Shown: positions 20,779 through 31,027 of the stretch, piece after piece
How positions within the stretch are numbered: the stretch's first letter is position 1
Layout: every line of letters begins with the position of its first letter
Assembly: GCF_016775155.1 (NCBI RefSeq)
Contig: NZ_JAEUGD010000042.1
Coordinates: 1-64,000 of the forward strand
Source of the DNA: Fulvivirga marina
GTDB lineage: Bacteria > Bacteroidota > Bacteroidia > Cytophagales > Cyclobacteriaceae
Direction of reading: 5' to 3'
Length of the DNA stretch: 64,000 nt
Program-made: the position numbers and the translations under genes
Notes under the pieces: model-generated
Told to the model about the DNA's origin: nothing
The model's database searches: none
What the model saw: the letters and a program-made list of their open reading frames with translations, nothing else

Positions 20779-21585
20779 TTAGCCCCAAAGCTCAAACACT
20801 TTCCGAAGGAGGACTAGTGATATAACAATGGTAAAGACTATGGAAATAGTTCGGGATGATAGCCGATCACTAAGACTCGTGCCCAAGGGAGAGGATATTA
20901 TTACGCCGATAGATAGGGGAATAGCAACGGGAAGTAAAATATAGCCCAGGTGGGCATAGGGTATATTTGAAGATGGTGTATTTAACAGGTTTAGTATAGT
21001 AAGCATAAAGGCAATGCCAAATATAGCTCCAAAAGATATAGATTTAGCCTTTTTTATATCCATTTTGAGCCATAAATTAAGCATAGGGATGATTATAGAT
21101 CCGCCACCCAGGCCTGTTATTGAGGATACTATTCCAGCCGTAATGCCTGTGATGGTTAATCGGGCCTTGCTCTGAACCTCGTCGTAATGAAAAGGCTTAC
21201 GAAGTTTGTAGATGGTTCTGAAAATGATATATGCCAGAAATATAATAATTATAAAATTGTAAGTGTCTTTGGAATACTCTTCGCGTAACACAAAAAAATG
21301 TAGTACAAGTGATGCAGAAATAACAGCAGATACTGTCACCCATAACATGTCTTTAGGGTATACCTGTTTTTTCCTCCACATGGTAAGGTTATTCACAAAT
21401 GCGGAGCACATGGTGGCAAAAATGGTGTTAGCGATGGTGAACCGTACCATTTCTTCATCCGGCATGTTCATATATTGAAGTGCCAGAGGAATGACTACAA
21501 TCATAAGAAAGCCTGTGCCAATACCCGTAAGACCTGCTATAAAACCACCTACTAGTCCGGCAAGAGATAGAAGAAAGTAAACCAT
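20779..21585 (-). CDS. TauE/SafE-family membrane transporter
   Basis: This is a predicted sulfite/organosulfur or related anion exporter. The 268-residue protein has about eight TM segments arranged as two repeats with the typical Gly-rich motifs GLVGGFIAGLTGIGTGFLM near residue 10 and ITGLGGGSIIIPML near 157. Substrate cannot be assigned from sequence. It lies downstream of rho on the same strand, separated by a 12-bp-stem hairpin. Confidence 0.85.
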   Translation of the reverse strand: MVYFLLSLAGLVGGFIAGLTGIGTGFLMIVVIPLALQYMNMPDEEMVRFTIANTIFATMCSAFVNNLTMWRKKQVYPKDMLWVTVSAVISASLVLHFFVLREEYSKDTYNFIIIIFLAYIIFRTIYKLRKPFHYDEVQSKARLTITGITAGIVSSITGLGGGSIIIPMLNLWLKMDIKKAKSISFGAIFGIAFMLTILNLLNTPSSNIPYAHLGYILLPVAIPLSIGVIISSPLGTSLSDRLSSRTISIVFTIVISLVLLRKVFELWG

Positions 21586-21610
21586 GAACTTTTTCTGACT
21601 GATTATAAAT

Positions 21611-21644
21611 TAAGATGCCATCTCGTGTACGTGATGGCATCTTA
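21611..21644 (-). terminator. Hairpin between rho and the TauE-like gene
   Basis: A perfect 12-bp stem (TAAGATGCCATC and its complement) has a 10-base loop. The T-tract after it on the minus strand is weak (TTAATTTATAATC), so it may be a poor intrinsic terminator or a 3'-end stabilising stem for the rho message. Confidence 0.55.
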
Positions 21645-21698
21645 ATAAAATTTAGGATTTACTTAAAACCCGGTAGTTTGATATTTGGGCAATGAATA

Positions 21699-23369
21699 TT
21701 ATCCATTCATTGAAATAAGGAACTCTTCATTGTTTCGAGTGCCTTTCATTTTAGAAAGTAAGAATTCCATAGCCTCGTTAGAGTTCATGTCAGACATAAA
21801 CTTGCGTAGAATCCATACTCTTTGAAGTTCTTCCTCAGACATGAGAAGGTCTTCTCTACGAGTACCAGAAGCCGGTACATCAATGGCAGGGTAAACACGT
21901 TTGTTAGATAGTTTTCTATCCAGCTGAAGTTCCATGTTACCTGTTCCTTTGAATTCTTCAAAGATAACTTCATCCATTTTAGATCCTGTTTCTATCAGGG
22001 CCGTAGCAATAATAGTTAAAGATCCACCATTTTCTACATTTCGTGCCGCTCCAAAAAACCTCTTAGGTTTGTGAAGTGCATTAGCATCAACACCACCCGA
22101 CAATATTTTTCCAGATGAAGGTACTGTAGTGTTGTACGCACGTGCCAGTCTGGTAATAGAGTCTAACAAGATCACCACATCATGACCGCATTCTACCATT
22201 CTTTTTGCTTTTTCCAGTACCATGCTGGATACTTTTACATGCCTTTCCGCTTGCTCGTCAAAAGTTGATGCTACAACTTCAGCTTTTACGCTCCTTGCCA
22301 TATCAGTTACCTCTTCAGGGCGCTCATCGATCAAAAGTATGATCAGGTAGCACTCAGGATGGTTTTCTGCAATGGCATTAGCAATTGTTTTCAAAAGCAC
22401 TGTTTTACCTGTTTTGGGCTGTGCTACAATCATACCCCTTTGGCCTTTTCCAATTGGTGCGAAAAGATCCAAAATTCTGGTAGAGTAGTTATCAGGGCGT
22501 GTGCTTAGGTTTATTTTTTCTTCAGGGAAAAGTGGGGTAAGGTATTCAAAAGATACCCGGTCGCGAATTTCTTCAGTAGTTTTTCCATTTACACTTACTA
22601 CTCTAAGCAGGGCAAAATACTTTTCGCCTTCTTTGGGAGGTCTGATCTGACCTTTTACGGTATCTCCTGTTTTGAGACCAAACAGTTTGATTTGAGAAGG
22701 AGAAACATAAATGTCGTCTGGGCTGGCTAGATAGTTATAGTCAGAAGAGCGAAGGAAACCATAGCCATCTTGCATGATTTCGAGTACACCTTCGTTTTCT
22801 ATTACGCCATCAAAATCCTTGACATTATTTTCTTTTCTTTTATTTCTGTCGTCTTTTCTTCTGTCGTCTTCGCCTCCTCTTTCAGGTTTATCCTTTGCCT
22901 TGGTATCGCGAGAACTCTCCTTATCTTCTTTTCTTTCTCTCTTTCTCTCTGGCTTTTCAGGCTTATCACCTTTAGCCTCTTTTTTGCCCTTGTCAGAGTC
23001 AAAAGAAGTTACGCTTTCATCAACTTCAATATTGAAGGATTCCAATAGCTCCTCAGAAGATAGCTCTTCTTCTTTTTTATTGTTTTTCACTTTTACATTC
23101 TCTCTTTTTGGAGGTCTGCTGGGTGCTTTATCTTCTTTCTTTTGATCTACTTTTGATCTGCTATCCTTAGATTCCTTAGGTTGCTCAGGTTTCGATTCGG
23201 GTGTTTTCTTTTTGGGAAGCTGGTTTTCTGGTGTGACGGCTTGTTGGTCGAGTATTTTATAGATTAGCTCCTGTTTGGCTAGCTTCTTGTAATTTTTCAG
23301 GCCTAGTTCCTCTGCTATCTCCTTCAATTCTGAAAGAAGCCTAACATTCAATTCTTCAATCGTGTACAT
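21699..23369 (-). CDS. rho: Transcription termination factor Rho
   Basis: Rho is the RNA-dependent ATPase hexamer that terminates transcription. It starts with the Rho N-terminal helix domain (residues about 1-45). A low-complexity region of about 140 residues rich in Lys, Glu, Asp, Arg and Pro follows (about 48-190). Then come the cold-shock RNA-binding domain ([24 protein letters not shown]) and the ATPase with Walker [14 protein letters not shown] near 318 and DERPEEVTD near 346. At 556 residues it is about 135 longer than E. coli Rho. Such insertions are usual in Bacteroidota. Confidence 0.97.
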   Translation of the reverse strand: MYTIEELNVRLLSELKEIAEELGLKNYKKLAKQELIYKILDQQAVTPENQLPKKKTPESKPEQPKESKDSRSKVDQKKEDKAPSRPPKRENVKVKNNKKEEELSSEELLESFNIEVDESVTSFDSDKGKKEAKGDKPEKPERKRERKEDKESSRDTKAKDKPERGGEDDRRKDDRNKRKENNVKDFDGVIENEGVLEIMQDGYGFLRSSDYNYLASPDDIYVSPSQIKLFGLKTGDTVKGQIRPPKEGEKYFALLRVVSVNGKTTEEIRDRVSFEYLTPLFPEEKINLSTRPDNYSTRILDLFAPIGKGQRGMIVAQPKTGKTVLLKTIANAIAENHPECYLIILLIDERPEEVTDMARSVKAEVVASTFDEQAERHVKVSSMVLEKAKRMVECGHDVVILLDSITRLARAYNTTVPSSGKILSGGVDANALHKPKRFFGAARNVENGGSLTIIATALIETGSKMDEVIFEEFKGTGNMELQLDRKLSNKRVYPAIDVPASGTRREDLLMSEEELQRVWILRKFMSDMNSNEAMEFLLSKMKGTRNNEEFLISMNG

Positions 23370-23694
23370 AAATTGTCAATTGTGAATTCCTTAATATTTT
23401 AATTGAATTATAACTTTGATTAACATGATGCGTATTAATACGAGATATATGCATATCCCTTTTGCCTAAGAGTGGCTCGCTGTCTATTCAAGATGGTGTT
23501 TGATTATGAAATAAAGGCTTAAATGAATCGGAATGAGTCTAAAGCCTTCTTTTAAATATTATTTGATATTGCAATAATATATGAACCGTTGGCAATAGTC
23601 AAACTTTTGCTTATAAATAATCATTAACCGGTTTAAAAAGTTCAGTTTTACTTCAAAAATACATTATTTTGCATCGATTTTAACGAAAACGGAT
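23370..23694. other. Divergent rho-serS intergenic region
   Basis: This 325-base AT-rich region has no credible ORF. It holds TAACTTTG on the plus strand (23411-23418) and TATTTTTG on the minus strand (23654-23661), both of the TAnnTTTG form. They point away from nearby starts and imply long leaders if used. A 7-bp inverted repeat AAGGCTT/AAGCCTT (about 23514-23549, loop near 22 bases) is the only secondary structure noticed. No known riboswitch or leader RNA is recognised. Confidence 0.5.
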
Positions 23695-24969
23695 ATGCTA
23701 CAACTTGCTTATATAAGAGATAACAAAGAAAAAGTGGTTGACGGCCTTAATAAAAGGCGATTTGCCAAGGCTGCCGAAATCATTGAGGAGGTAATTGCTC
23801 TGGATGATCAAAGGAAAAGTACACAAGCTAAACATGACCAGGTGCTTTCGGAATCAAATGCTCTTTCTAAGCAAATTGGCATGTTGATGAGAGAAGGGAA
23901 GAAAGAGGAAGCGGAAGGAGTTAAAGCTAAGACGGCAGACCTGAAAACTGAAGGTAAAGAGCTGGGTGAAATTTTAAGCAACTGTGAAGACAAGCTTAAA
24001 GAACTGCTATATCTAATCCCTAATGTTCCTAATAATAATGTGCCAGAAGGTGGTGGTGCCGATGACAACGTAGTGGTATATGAGCATGGAACTACCCCTG
24101 AGCTGCCAGAAAATGCTGTACCACATTGGGAGCTTATAAAAAGCTACGATATCATAGATTTTGATCTCGGTAACAAAATTACGGGAGCGGGTTTTCCTGT
24201 TTATAAAGGTAAAGGAGCAAGGCTTCAGCGTGCTATGATTAATTTTTTCTTAGATGAAGCTATTAAGGAAGGGTACGTGGAAGTGCAGCCACCGATTGTG
24301 ATTAATGAAGATAGTGGATATGGTACAGGGCAGCTTCCAGATAAGGACGGTCAGATGTACCATATAGGAGAGGAGAATTTCTTTTTGATTCCTACAGCGG
24401 AAGTGCCTATTACTAATATGTATAGGGATGTGATTGTGGATGTAAAAGATTTACCGGTTAAACATGTGGGTTTTACTCCTTGTTTCAGGAGAGAGGCTGG
24501 TTCTTGGGGTGCACATGTGCGTGGGCTTAACCGTCTTCATCAGTTTGATAAAGTTGAAATAGTTGAGATTCATCATCCGGATAATTCATATGATGCGTTG
24601 GACAGAATGTGCAAGCATGTTCAGGGTCTTTTAGAAAAGTTAGGGCTGCAATATAGGGTGTTGAACTTGTGTGGAGGAGATATGGGATTTACATCTGCAC
24701 AGACATTTGATATGGAGGTTTACTCTGCAGCTCAGAAAAAGTGGTTAGAAGTAAGCTCTGTGAGTAACTTTGAAACCTTTCAGGCAAGCAGGCTTAAGCT
24801 AAGGTATCGCGGAGATGATAAAAAGATGCATTTACTACATACATTGAATGGTAGTGCTCTTGCTTTGCCAAGAATACTGGCTGCAATACTGGAGAACAAC
24901 CAAAGTGAGGAAGGGATTAGGATACCTGAAGTTCTTGTGCCTTACACGGGTTTTGATATGATCAGGTAA
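23695..24969 (+). CDS. serS: Seryl-tRNA synthetase
   Basis: SerS charges tRNA-Ser. An N-terminal helical hairpin (coiled coil, about residues 30-105) is followed by the class II core: motif 2 FTPCFRREAGSWG near 260 and motif 3 LNGSALALPRILAAILENNQ near 383. Length is 424 residues, normal for the family. Its last 8 bases overlap the 3' end of the convergent TspO-like gene. Confidence 0.97.
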   Translation: MLQLAYIRDNKEKVVDGLNKRRFAKAAEIIEEVIALDDQRKSTQAKHDQVLSESNALSKQIGMLMREGKKEEAEGVKAKTADLKTEGKELGEILSNCEDKLKELLYLIPNVPNNNVPEGGGADDNVVVYEHGTTPELPENAVPHWELIKSYDIIDFDLGNKITGAGFPVYKGKGARLQRAMINFFLDEAIKEGYVEVQPPIVINEDSGYGTGQLPDKDGQMYHIGEENFFLIPTAEVPITNMYRDVIVDVKDLPVKHVGFTPCFRREAGSWGAHVRGLNRLHQFDKVEIVEIHHPDNSYDALDRMCKHVQGLLEKLGLQYRVLNLCGGDMGFTSAQTFDMEVYSAAQKKWLEVSSVSNFETFQASRLKLRYRGDDKKMHLLHTLNGSALALPRILAAILENNQSEEGIRIPEVLVPYTGFDMIR

Positions 24970-25696
24970 GTGTCTTTTTATAGCGGTAGTGCAGTGCTAC
25001 CCAAGCATCGAAAATGATAGCAAGGATACATGCAATTATAATTGGTTGAAAGACTGGTTCGATGTCTGTTCTTTTTATGATGATGCCAATCAATGCCCAT
25101 ATCATAACAAGAGCAAAGGCAATATCCTGGTATTTTTTACTGATCAAATATACAAGAAGTTGGGTGGCAATAATCATAGCGATAACCCAGTTTTCGGGGG
25201 ATGTCGATGAAAAGCCATAGGCTGATAGCAAAGCTGCAGTATTGGCAATGGTGGCAACGCTTATCCAGGCGAGGTAAATACTAAAAGGTTTGTGTACGAG
25301 CCATTTTTCTCTTGTTGAGTTTGGAGGCTTGGTGTGGATTTTTACATATATCATAGAAAGTATTACCAAGAGAAGGATCATGATGATTAGGGACCACTCT
25401 ATAAGTAGATGGTGCCAGGTCAGTATCCACGAGCTATTAAGCAGGCATGTTATTAAAAACAGCCTTGAGATAGACTCTGCTTTTTTACTATCTCTTGAAA
25501 TAAAGGGGGAAATGCAAAAACCTGTTAGAAGTAAGTAAATAACAGTCCATATAGAAAAAGTAATACTGGCTGGAGTAAAAAGGTTCGGGTACATAGATGC
25601 TACCTGTCCTGTACTCATGCCATTAATGGGAAGAATGTTAGCGAGTGCATTGACTGTTATGACAGTTACTAAGCCTAAAATATTAAGCCATTTCAT
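24962..25696 (-). CDS. TspO/MBR-related membrane protein
   Basis: This is a polytopic membrane protein of 244 residues with about seven hydrophobic segments. The NxLANxLPxNGxxTGxxSxxYPNxFTPAxxTFSIWTVIY-type N-terminal pattern (residues about 15-60) is that of bacterial proteins annotated as tryptophan-rich sensory/TspO-like, but it is longer than classical five-helix TspO (about 160 residues). The ligand is unknown; TspO proteins bind porphyrins and sterols. It converges on serS with an 8-base overlap. Confidence 0.65.
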   Translation of the reverse strand: MKWLNILGLVTVITVNALANILPINGMSTGQVASMYPNLFTPASITFSIWTVIYLLLTGFCISPFISRDSKKAESISRLFLITCLLNSSWILTWHHLLIEWSLIIMILLLVILSMIYVKIHTKPPNSTREKWLVHKPFSIYLAWISVATIANTAALLSAYGFSSTSPENWVIAMIIATQLLVYLISKKYQDIAFALVMIWALIGIIIKRTDIEPVFQPIIIACILAIIFDAWVALHYRYKKTLT

Positions 25697-25939
25697 AGCG
25701 TGTCCCTTTGCTTTAATTTAAATATACTCAAATATTTTGGTGATAGACGATGAAGTCCGATATAACATATATACCTTTTATCATTTATTTAAGGCGCTGA
25801 TATTGCAATTATTTTAATTTAGCAATGGATGCATCTAGCATTACACTCAGCCTTACCGAAATAAGTACTGAATAATGGTGCTGGTTAAGAAACCAGACAG
25901 CAAACTGATGTAAGAAGTCGCCTAAAATGAATTTAAACC

Positions 25940-28084
25940 ATGAAAAACCTATTTAATATTATAGTTTTAATGAGCGTTCTGATTTCATGTTCTAAAGAGG
26001 AGGAGGGAAAAGAAAGCTCTCTGCCTTACCCTGAAACTGCAAAAGTCGATACTGTGGATGTCTACTTTGGAATGGAGGTTCCAGACCCTTATCGCTGGTT
26101 GGAGGACGACAGGTCTGAACAAACAGCTCAATGGGTTAAAGCACAGAATAATGTGACCTTTTCATATCTCAACAACATTCCGTTTAAGAATAAGGTAAAG
26201 CAAAGGCTGGAAGAACTTTTCAATTATGAAAGGCTATACGCACCTGCTAAGCATGGTGAGTACTATTATTTTTATAAAAATGATGGACTTCAAAATCAAA
26301 GTGTTCTATATAGGAAAAAAGGTATGGATGGGGAGCCGGAGATCTTTATAGATCCTAATACCTTTACGAAAGATGGTACGATTTCTTTGGCAGGTACCAG
26401 TTTTTCAAAGGATGGGTCTTTGTTTGGCTATTTGATTTCTGAAGGAGGGTCTGACTGGAGAAAAGCAATTGTCATTGATACTGAAACAAAACAGCAGATA
26501 GGTGACACATTGAGAGATATTAAATTTAGCGGTATTGCCTGGAGTGGTAATGAGGGATTCTATTATAGCAGCTATGATAAACCTAAGTCTGGTTCATTGC
26601 TTTCAGGTAAAACACAGTACCACAAACTATTCTACCATAAAATGGGGACCCCCCAAAGTGAGGATAAGATGATTTTTGGAGGGGATGAGCAGCCCAGAAG
26701 ATATATAGGATCTTATCTGACCGAGGATGAGAGGTTTCTTGTAATCACAGCTGCACAAAGTACGAGTGGAAATGAGCTTTATATCAAAGACCTTTCTGAT
26801 CCTAATTCAAGCATTGTTACAATTATTGATAATTTCGATAATAACCATTACGTTTTGGATAATGAAGGTTCGCGCCTTTTGATACAGACTAACCTTGCGG
26901 CGCCTAATAATAGACTGGTAGAAACCGATATCGCCAACCCTACTTCTGAAAACTGGAAAGATGTTATTCCTGAGACTAAAAATGTATTGTCAACTTCAAA
27001 GGCTGGAGGTAAAATCTTTGCTGACTATATGGTTGATGCAAAAACTGAGGTAAAACAATATGATATGTCAGGGAAGCTTGAACGTAATGTGCAACTTCCG
27101 GGGATAGGAACGGCACGGGGGTTTAGAGGTAGAGAAGATGAGACCGAGTTATATTATACATTTACATCATTCACCTACCCATCAACTATTTTTAGCTATA
27201 ATATTGCTACCGGAGAATCAGTATTGTATGAGCAACCGGAGGTAGACTTTAACCCGGAAGACTACGAAACAAAACAGGTCTTTTATGAAAGTAAGGATGG
27301 TACGAAAGTTCCGATGTTTATTGTTCATAAAAAGGGTATAGAGCTAAATGGTAAGAATCCTACATACCTGTATGCTTATGGTGGCTTTAATGTGAGCCTT
27401 CAGCCAAGTTTCAGTACATCTCGTATTGTTTGGTTGGAAAATGGAGGGGTATATGCACAGCCCAATATTAGAGGAGGAGGAGAATACGGAGAGAAGTGGC
27501 ACAAGGCAGGAACTAAATTGCAAAAACAGAATGTATTTGATGACTTTATAGCGGCAGGGGAGTACCTGATTAAAAGCAAGTATGCTTCTAATGATTATTT
27601 AGCCATTGCAGGAGGGTCTAACGGAGGGCTCCTGGTGGGGGCTACTATGACCCAGCGCCCGGATTTAGCTAAGGTTGCATTTCCGGCAGTAGGTGTGATG
27701 GACATGCTCAGGTATAACAAGTTTACAGCAGGAGCTGGCTGGGCTTCTGATTACGGTACAGCGGAAGACTCTAAGGAAATGTTTGATTATCTGTACGGCT
27801 ATAGCCCTGTACATAATGTTAAAGAAGGAGTTGCGTATCCTGCGACACTGGTAACTACTGCTGACCATGATGACAGGGTTGTTCCGGCTCATTCCTTTAA
27901 GTTTATAGCAAACTTACAGAAGAAACATACGGGAGATAACCCAGTTTTGATAAGGATCGAAACAGATGCAGGTCATGGTGCAGGAACTCCAATTACTAAA
28001 ACTATTGAACAGCAGGCTGACATTTATTCTTTCGCTTGGTACAATATGGGAGTAATCCCACCTTTAGAGAAATCAAACCAATAA
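25940..28084 (+). CDS. Prolyl oligopeptidase family S9A, lipoprotein
   Basis: This is a serine peptidase cutting after proline in short peptides, exported and lipid-anchored. The signal peptide ends in the lipobox MSVLISCSKE (Cys near 17). The beta-propeller spans about residues 95-440. The catalytic alpha/beta-hydrolase domain has Ser in GGSNGGLLVG near 562, Asp in TADHDDRVVP near 645 and His in DAGHGAGTP near 683, so the triad is intact. The 714-residue length matches S9A enzymes. It is followed by an acetyltransferase gene after 46 bases. Confidence 0.94.
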   Translation: MKNLFNIIVLMSVLISCSKEEEGKESSLPYPETAKVDTVDVYFGMEVPDPYRWLEDDRSEQTAQWVKAQNNVTFSYLNNIPFKNKVKQRLEELFNYERLYAPAKHGEYYYFYKNDGLQNQSVLYRKKGMDGEPEIFIDPNTFTKDGTISLAGTSFSKDGSLFGYLISEGGSDWRKAIVIDTETKQQIGDTLRDIKFSGIAWSGNEGFYYSSYDKPKSGSLLSGKTQYHKLFYHKMGTPQSEDKMIFGGDEQPRRYIGSYLTEDERFLVITAAQSTSGNELYIKDLSDPNSSIVTIIDNFDNNHYVLDNEGSRLLIQTNLAAPNNRLVETDIANPTSENWKDVIPETKNVLSTSKAGGKIFADYMVDAKTEVKQYDMSGKLERNVQLPGIGTARGFRGREDETELYYTFTSFTYPSTIFSYNIATGESVLYEQPEVDFNPEDYETKQVFYESKDGTKVPMFIVHKKGIELNGKNPTYLYAYGGFNVSLQPSFSTSRIVWLENGGVYAQPNIRGGGEYGEKWHKAGTKLQKQNVFDDFIAAGEYLIKSKYASNDYLAIAGGSNGGLLVGATMTQRPDLAKVAFPAVGVMDMLRYNKFTAGAGWASDYGTAEDSKEMFDYLYGYSPVHNVKEGVAYPATLVTTADHDDRVVPAHSFKFIANLQKKHTGDNPVLIRIETDAGHGAGTPITKTIEQQADIYSFAWYNMGVIPPLEKSNQ

Positions 28085-28130
28085 TTTTTCAGGGTCTGAG
28101 TTTTCGGACCCTAATCAAAAACTAAATGAA

Positions 28131-28592
28131 ATGACGATAAGAGAAGGAAAGAAGGAAGATCTCCCGAGAGCTCTCGAACTTATAAAAGAATTAGCCGATT
28201 ATGAAAAGGCCCCGGATGAGGTGACTAATACAGTTGAACAGATGGAAAAGGATGGGTTTGGCGATAACCCTATATATGGAATATTTGTTGCAGAGAATGA
28301 CAACCAAGAGATTGTGGGTATTGCTATCTATTATTATAGGTACTCTACCTGGAAGGGAAAGAGGATTTACCTGGAAGATATTGTCGTAACTGAGAGCGAG
28401 AGAGGAAAAGGTACAGGTAAGCTATTATTTGACAGGATCATTCAACAGGGAAAAAAAACAGAATGCTCGGGAATGGTATGGCAGGTGCTAGACTGGAATG
28501 AACCAGCGATTAACTTTTACAAAAAATATTATAGTGCCACTCTTGATGGAGAATGGATAAATTGCAGCATTAGCTTTTCAGAAATCTCTTAA
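28131..28592 (+). CDS. GNAT acetyltransferase, diamine-acetyltransferase-like
   Basis: This 153-residue GNAT-fold enzyme transfers acetyl from acetyl-CoA. The CoA-binding motif A ESERGKGTGKLLFDRI is near residue 86. The surrounding IYLEDIVV and VLDWNEPAINFYKK motifs are those of spermidine/spermine N1-acetyltransferase-like (SAT) proteins, so a polyamine or thialysine substrate is a reasonable guess. Its stop overlaps the stop of the convergent SiaC-like gene by 4 bases. Confidence 0.85.
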   Translation: MTIREGKKEDLPRALELIKELADYEKAPDEVTNTVEQMEKDGFGDNPIYGIFVAENDNQEIVGIAIYYYRYSTWKGKRIYLEDIVVTESERGKGTGKLLFDRIIQQGKKTECSGMVWQVLDWNEPAINFYKKYYSATLDGEWINCSISFSEIS

Positions 28593-28966
28593 ACTAAGAC
28601 GCCAAATTCAAATGGAATGTCCACCATTTCTTCGAGTTCGTGTCCCATATCTTCCATATCTTCGTCATATTGGTTGTATTTCCACTTAACAGTGACATCA
28701 TTGCCAAATATGTAAAACTTGTTCAACTCAAAAAGTATCTCAATGAGCATTTTAAAAGAAGATGTGTTAAGATAGTCTATCTCAAGCTCAAGAACGGTTT
28801 TATTGCTAGGTTCCTGAAAATAATTTCTTAGCCAACCAGTCATTGCTTGATGAAAAGGCATTGTATCTTCCATGAAAGATCTTCCCTCTATCAGCAATCG
28901 ACCGGAATCACCATCGAAAAAGATCTTTGGTGAGTCTTCTGTTCTTTCGAAATATAGAGCTTTCAT
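28589..28966 (-). CDS. SiaC-like regulatory phosphoprotein (DUF1987)
   Basis: This 125-residue protein matches the SiaC/DUF1987 family. The pattern is a beta-rich N-terminus (TEDSPKIFFDGDSGRLLIEGRSF), then WLRNYFQEP, then LDYLNTSSFKML, where the Ser/Thr segment is the site phosphorylated in Pseudomonas SiaC. In Pseudomonas it acts with the SiaA phosphatase, SiaB kinase and the SiaD diguanylate cyclase. None of those partners is adjacent here. On the minus strand TACATTTG (28972-28979) just before the ATG could be a -7 box giving an almost leaderless message. Confidence 0.8.
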   Translation of the reverse strand: MKALYFERTEDSPKIFFDGDSGRLLIEGRSFMEDTMPFHQAMTGWLRNYFQEPSNKTVLELEIDYLNTSSFKMLIEILFELNKFYIFGNDVTVKWKYNQYDEDMEDMGHELEEMVDIPFEFGVLV

Positions 28967-29100
28967 AACCTCAAATGTATAATTCTTATAAGCATGCGAA
29001 GTTACCGCATAAGCTAAAGTAGCATATTTAAAGATAATATGCTTAAAAACTCTTTATTTTAACTATTATTGTTTCTAAGTTGGCGAAAAGATTGAGAGTA

Positions 29101-29403
29101 TTAGACTTCTTCCAGTAGTGTCCTAAATGCCACATGCTTGTCTTTGTATCTGGCACGATGCTCCTCAACAAGCTTTGGTGCATGATTATCAAGATACTCA
29201 ACTACTTTGTCGACTGTGTGAGCAAAGTATTGTACAGAGTACGATACACTTTGCTCTTGTTCATGGCTTAATACTTTAAATATCTTGTACTCAACAAATA
29301 TACCAGTATCCATAACAGCGGGAATATGTGTGCTTTTCATCCAGTTAAGCCATTCTTCCTCTACATCTATATCGATACCTATTGTTACATTATATAAAAC
29401 CAT
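29101..29403 (-). CDS. DUF4286 family protein
   Basis: This 100-residue cytoplasmic protein resembles the Bacteroidota DUF4286 family (MVLYNVTIGIDIDVEEEWLNWM, then HIPxVMDTGxF). It probably has a ferredoxin-like alpha/beta (dimeric alpha-beta barrel) fold. No function is known. It is divergent from the lytic transglycosylase gene, 105 bases away, and apparently monocistronic. Confidence 0.8.
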   Translation of the reverse strand: MVLYNVTIGIDIDVEEEWLNWMKSTHIPAVMDTGIFVEYKIFKVLSHEQEQSVSYSVQYFAHTVDKVVEYLDNHAPKLVEEHRARYKDKHVAFRTLLEEV

Positions 29404-29508
29404 TAGTATTTTTTTTCGTGTACAATATCTGCTAAAGCCTATTCAGGTTAATGCGGTAGATCAACCTAAGCTTTTATTGTAGCAAAATTATCATTATTTT
29501 CATTAATC

Positions 29509-30984
29509 ATGATCTTTCAAATAGATAAAACCAGATTGGTATTACGTATTTCAATGCTTTTAGCTTCATGCTTACTAATATTTGCATGCCATAGATCTGG
29601 AAATGAAAGTACAGGTCCCAAACCTTCTGAAGAGCCCATTGTACAAGTGGTTGATTTTGACCTTAAAAAAATCAAGGAACGCGGCTCACTAGTAGCTATT
29701 GTTGATAATAGCTCCACAGGGCTTTTTTTGTACAAAGGGCAACCAATGGGATATGAGTATGATCTATTAGCTCTTTTTGCGAAGAAAATAGGAGTGACCC
29801 TTGAAATAAAGTCGACAACTAGCATTGATAAAGCTTTTGAAATGCTAAATGCAGGCGAGGGCGATGTAATTGCTTATTCACTTACTGTAACCAAGGCCAG
29901 AAAGAAAATTGTAGCTTTTACTGAAAACCACTACACTGCAAGGCAGGTGCTTATACAGAAAAAGCCAAGAGGCTGGCGAAAAATGACCCGGGAGCAGCTT
30001 GAAAAGTCGCTGGTTAGAAATCAGGTGGAGTTGATAGGAAAGGAAGTGCACGTGAGGAAAAGCTCGTCATATGAAGAGCGATTACAGAACCTTTCTCAGG
30101 AGATTGGCGGGGATATCATCATTATTGAAGATCAGGATAGTGCAGAAACAGAGGAATTGATCCGCCGAGTGGCGCAGGGCACTATTAAGTATACCGTAGC
30201 GGATGAAACCGTAGCTTTTGTAAATGCTGCTTACTACCCCCAAATTGATGTAAGAACCCCTATAAGCTTCCCTCAGCAAATAGCTTGGGCGGTGCGAAAA
30301 AATGCCCCTGAGCTCCTGAATGAGATTAATGCATGGATGAAGCAGTTAAAAAAACAGGCCACCTTTAATGTTATTTATAAAAAATACTTTAAAAGCCCTC
30401 GTGCTTCTCTAAAAAGAGCGAAAAGTGATTTTTCGTCTCTCGGGGGTGAAAAGATCAGCGTTTATGATGACATAATCAAAGAAGCTGCTGATAGGCTGGG
30501 GTGGGATTGGAGACTGCTCGCTTCACAAATTTATCAGGAGTCTCATTTTAATCCAGAGGCAAAATCATGGGCTGGAGCTATTGGATTAATGCAACTTGTG
30601 CCAGAGACTGGACATAGGTTTGGTGCTGATGACCTCTATGACCCTGAACAAAGTATAAGGGCAGGGGTTAGTTATCTGAGGTTTTTAGATAAGTTGTGGG
30701 CCAAGACAGTTGAAGACGAAAGCGAACGTGTAAAGTTCGTTTTAGCCAGTTATAATGTGGGATTAGGGCATGTTGTAGATGCCAGAGAATTAGCCAAAAA
30801 ACATGATAAGAATCCTCAAAAGTGGGATGGTAATGTTGAGTATTATTTGTTAATGAAGTCCAAACCTGATTTTTTTCGTGATCCGGTGGTTAAATCAGGG
30901 TACTGCAGGGGTGAGGAACCTGTTAATTACGTTCGTGAAATTTTAAGTAGGTTTGATCAGTACAAACAACTAATTTCTAGTTGA
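29509..30984 (+). CDS. mltF: MltF-like lytic murein transglycosylase lipoprotein
   Basis: The protein cleaves peptidoglycan at the MurNAc-GlcNAc bond. The N-terminus is a lipoprotein signal (LASCLLIFACHRSG). Residues about 50-300 form a solute-binding-protein-like domain. The C-terminal SLT domain (about 310-470) has the catalytic Glu in IYQESHFNPEAKSWAGAIGLMQLVP and the family motif LASYNVGLGHV. The two-domain order and 491-residue length match MltF. It is probably anchored in the outer membrane facing the periplasm. A small acidic-protein gene follows after 43 bases. Confidence 0.9.
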   Translation: MIFQIDKTRLVLRISMLLASCLLIFACHRSGNESTGPKPSEEPIVQVVDFDLKKIKERGSLVAIVDNSSTGLFLYKGQPMGYEYDLLALFAKKIGVTLEIKSTTSIDKAFEMLNAGEGDVIAYSLTVTKARKKIVAFTENHYTARQVLIQKKPRGWRKMTREQLEKSLVRNQVELIGKEVHVRKSSSYEERLQNLSQEIGGDIIIIEDQDSAETEELIRRVAQGTIKYTVADETVAFVNAAYYPQIDVRTPISFPQQIAWAVRKNAPELLNEINAWMKQLKKQATFNVIYKKYFKSPRASLKRAKSDFSSLGGEKISVYDDIIKEAADRLGWDWRLLASQIYQESHFNPEAKSWAGAIGLMQLVPETGHRFGADDLYDPEQSIRAGVSYLRFLDKLWAKTVEDESERVKFVLASYNVGLGHVVDARELAKKHDKNPQKWDGNVEYYLLMKSKPDFFRDPVVKSGYCRGEEPVNYVREILSRFDQYKQLISS

Positions 30985-31027
30985 GATGTCGTGAAAATTT
31001 TTATATTTAGGATAAGCAATTCGTCAA

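Noticed and set aside
28091-28112. Hairpin AGGGTC/GGACCCT between the prolyl oligopeptidase and acetyltransferase genes
   Set aside because: The stem is short and lacks a T-run, and the genes are 46 bases apart, so it was not listed as a terminator.
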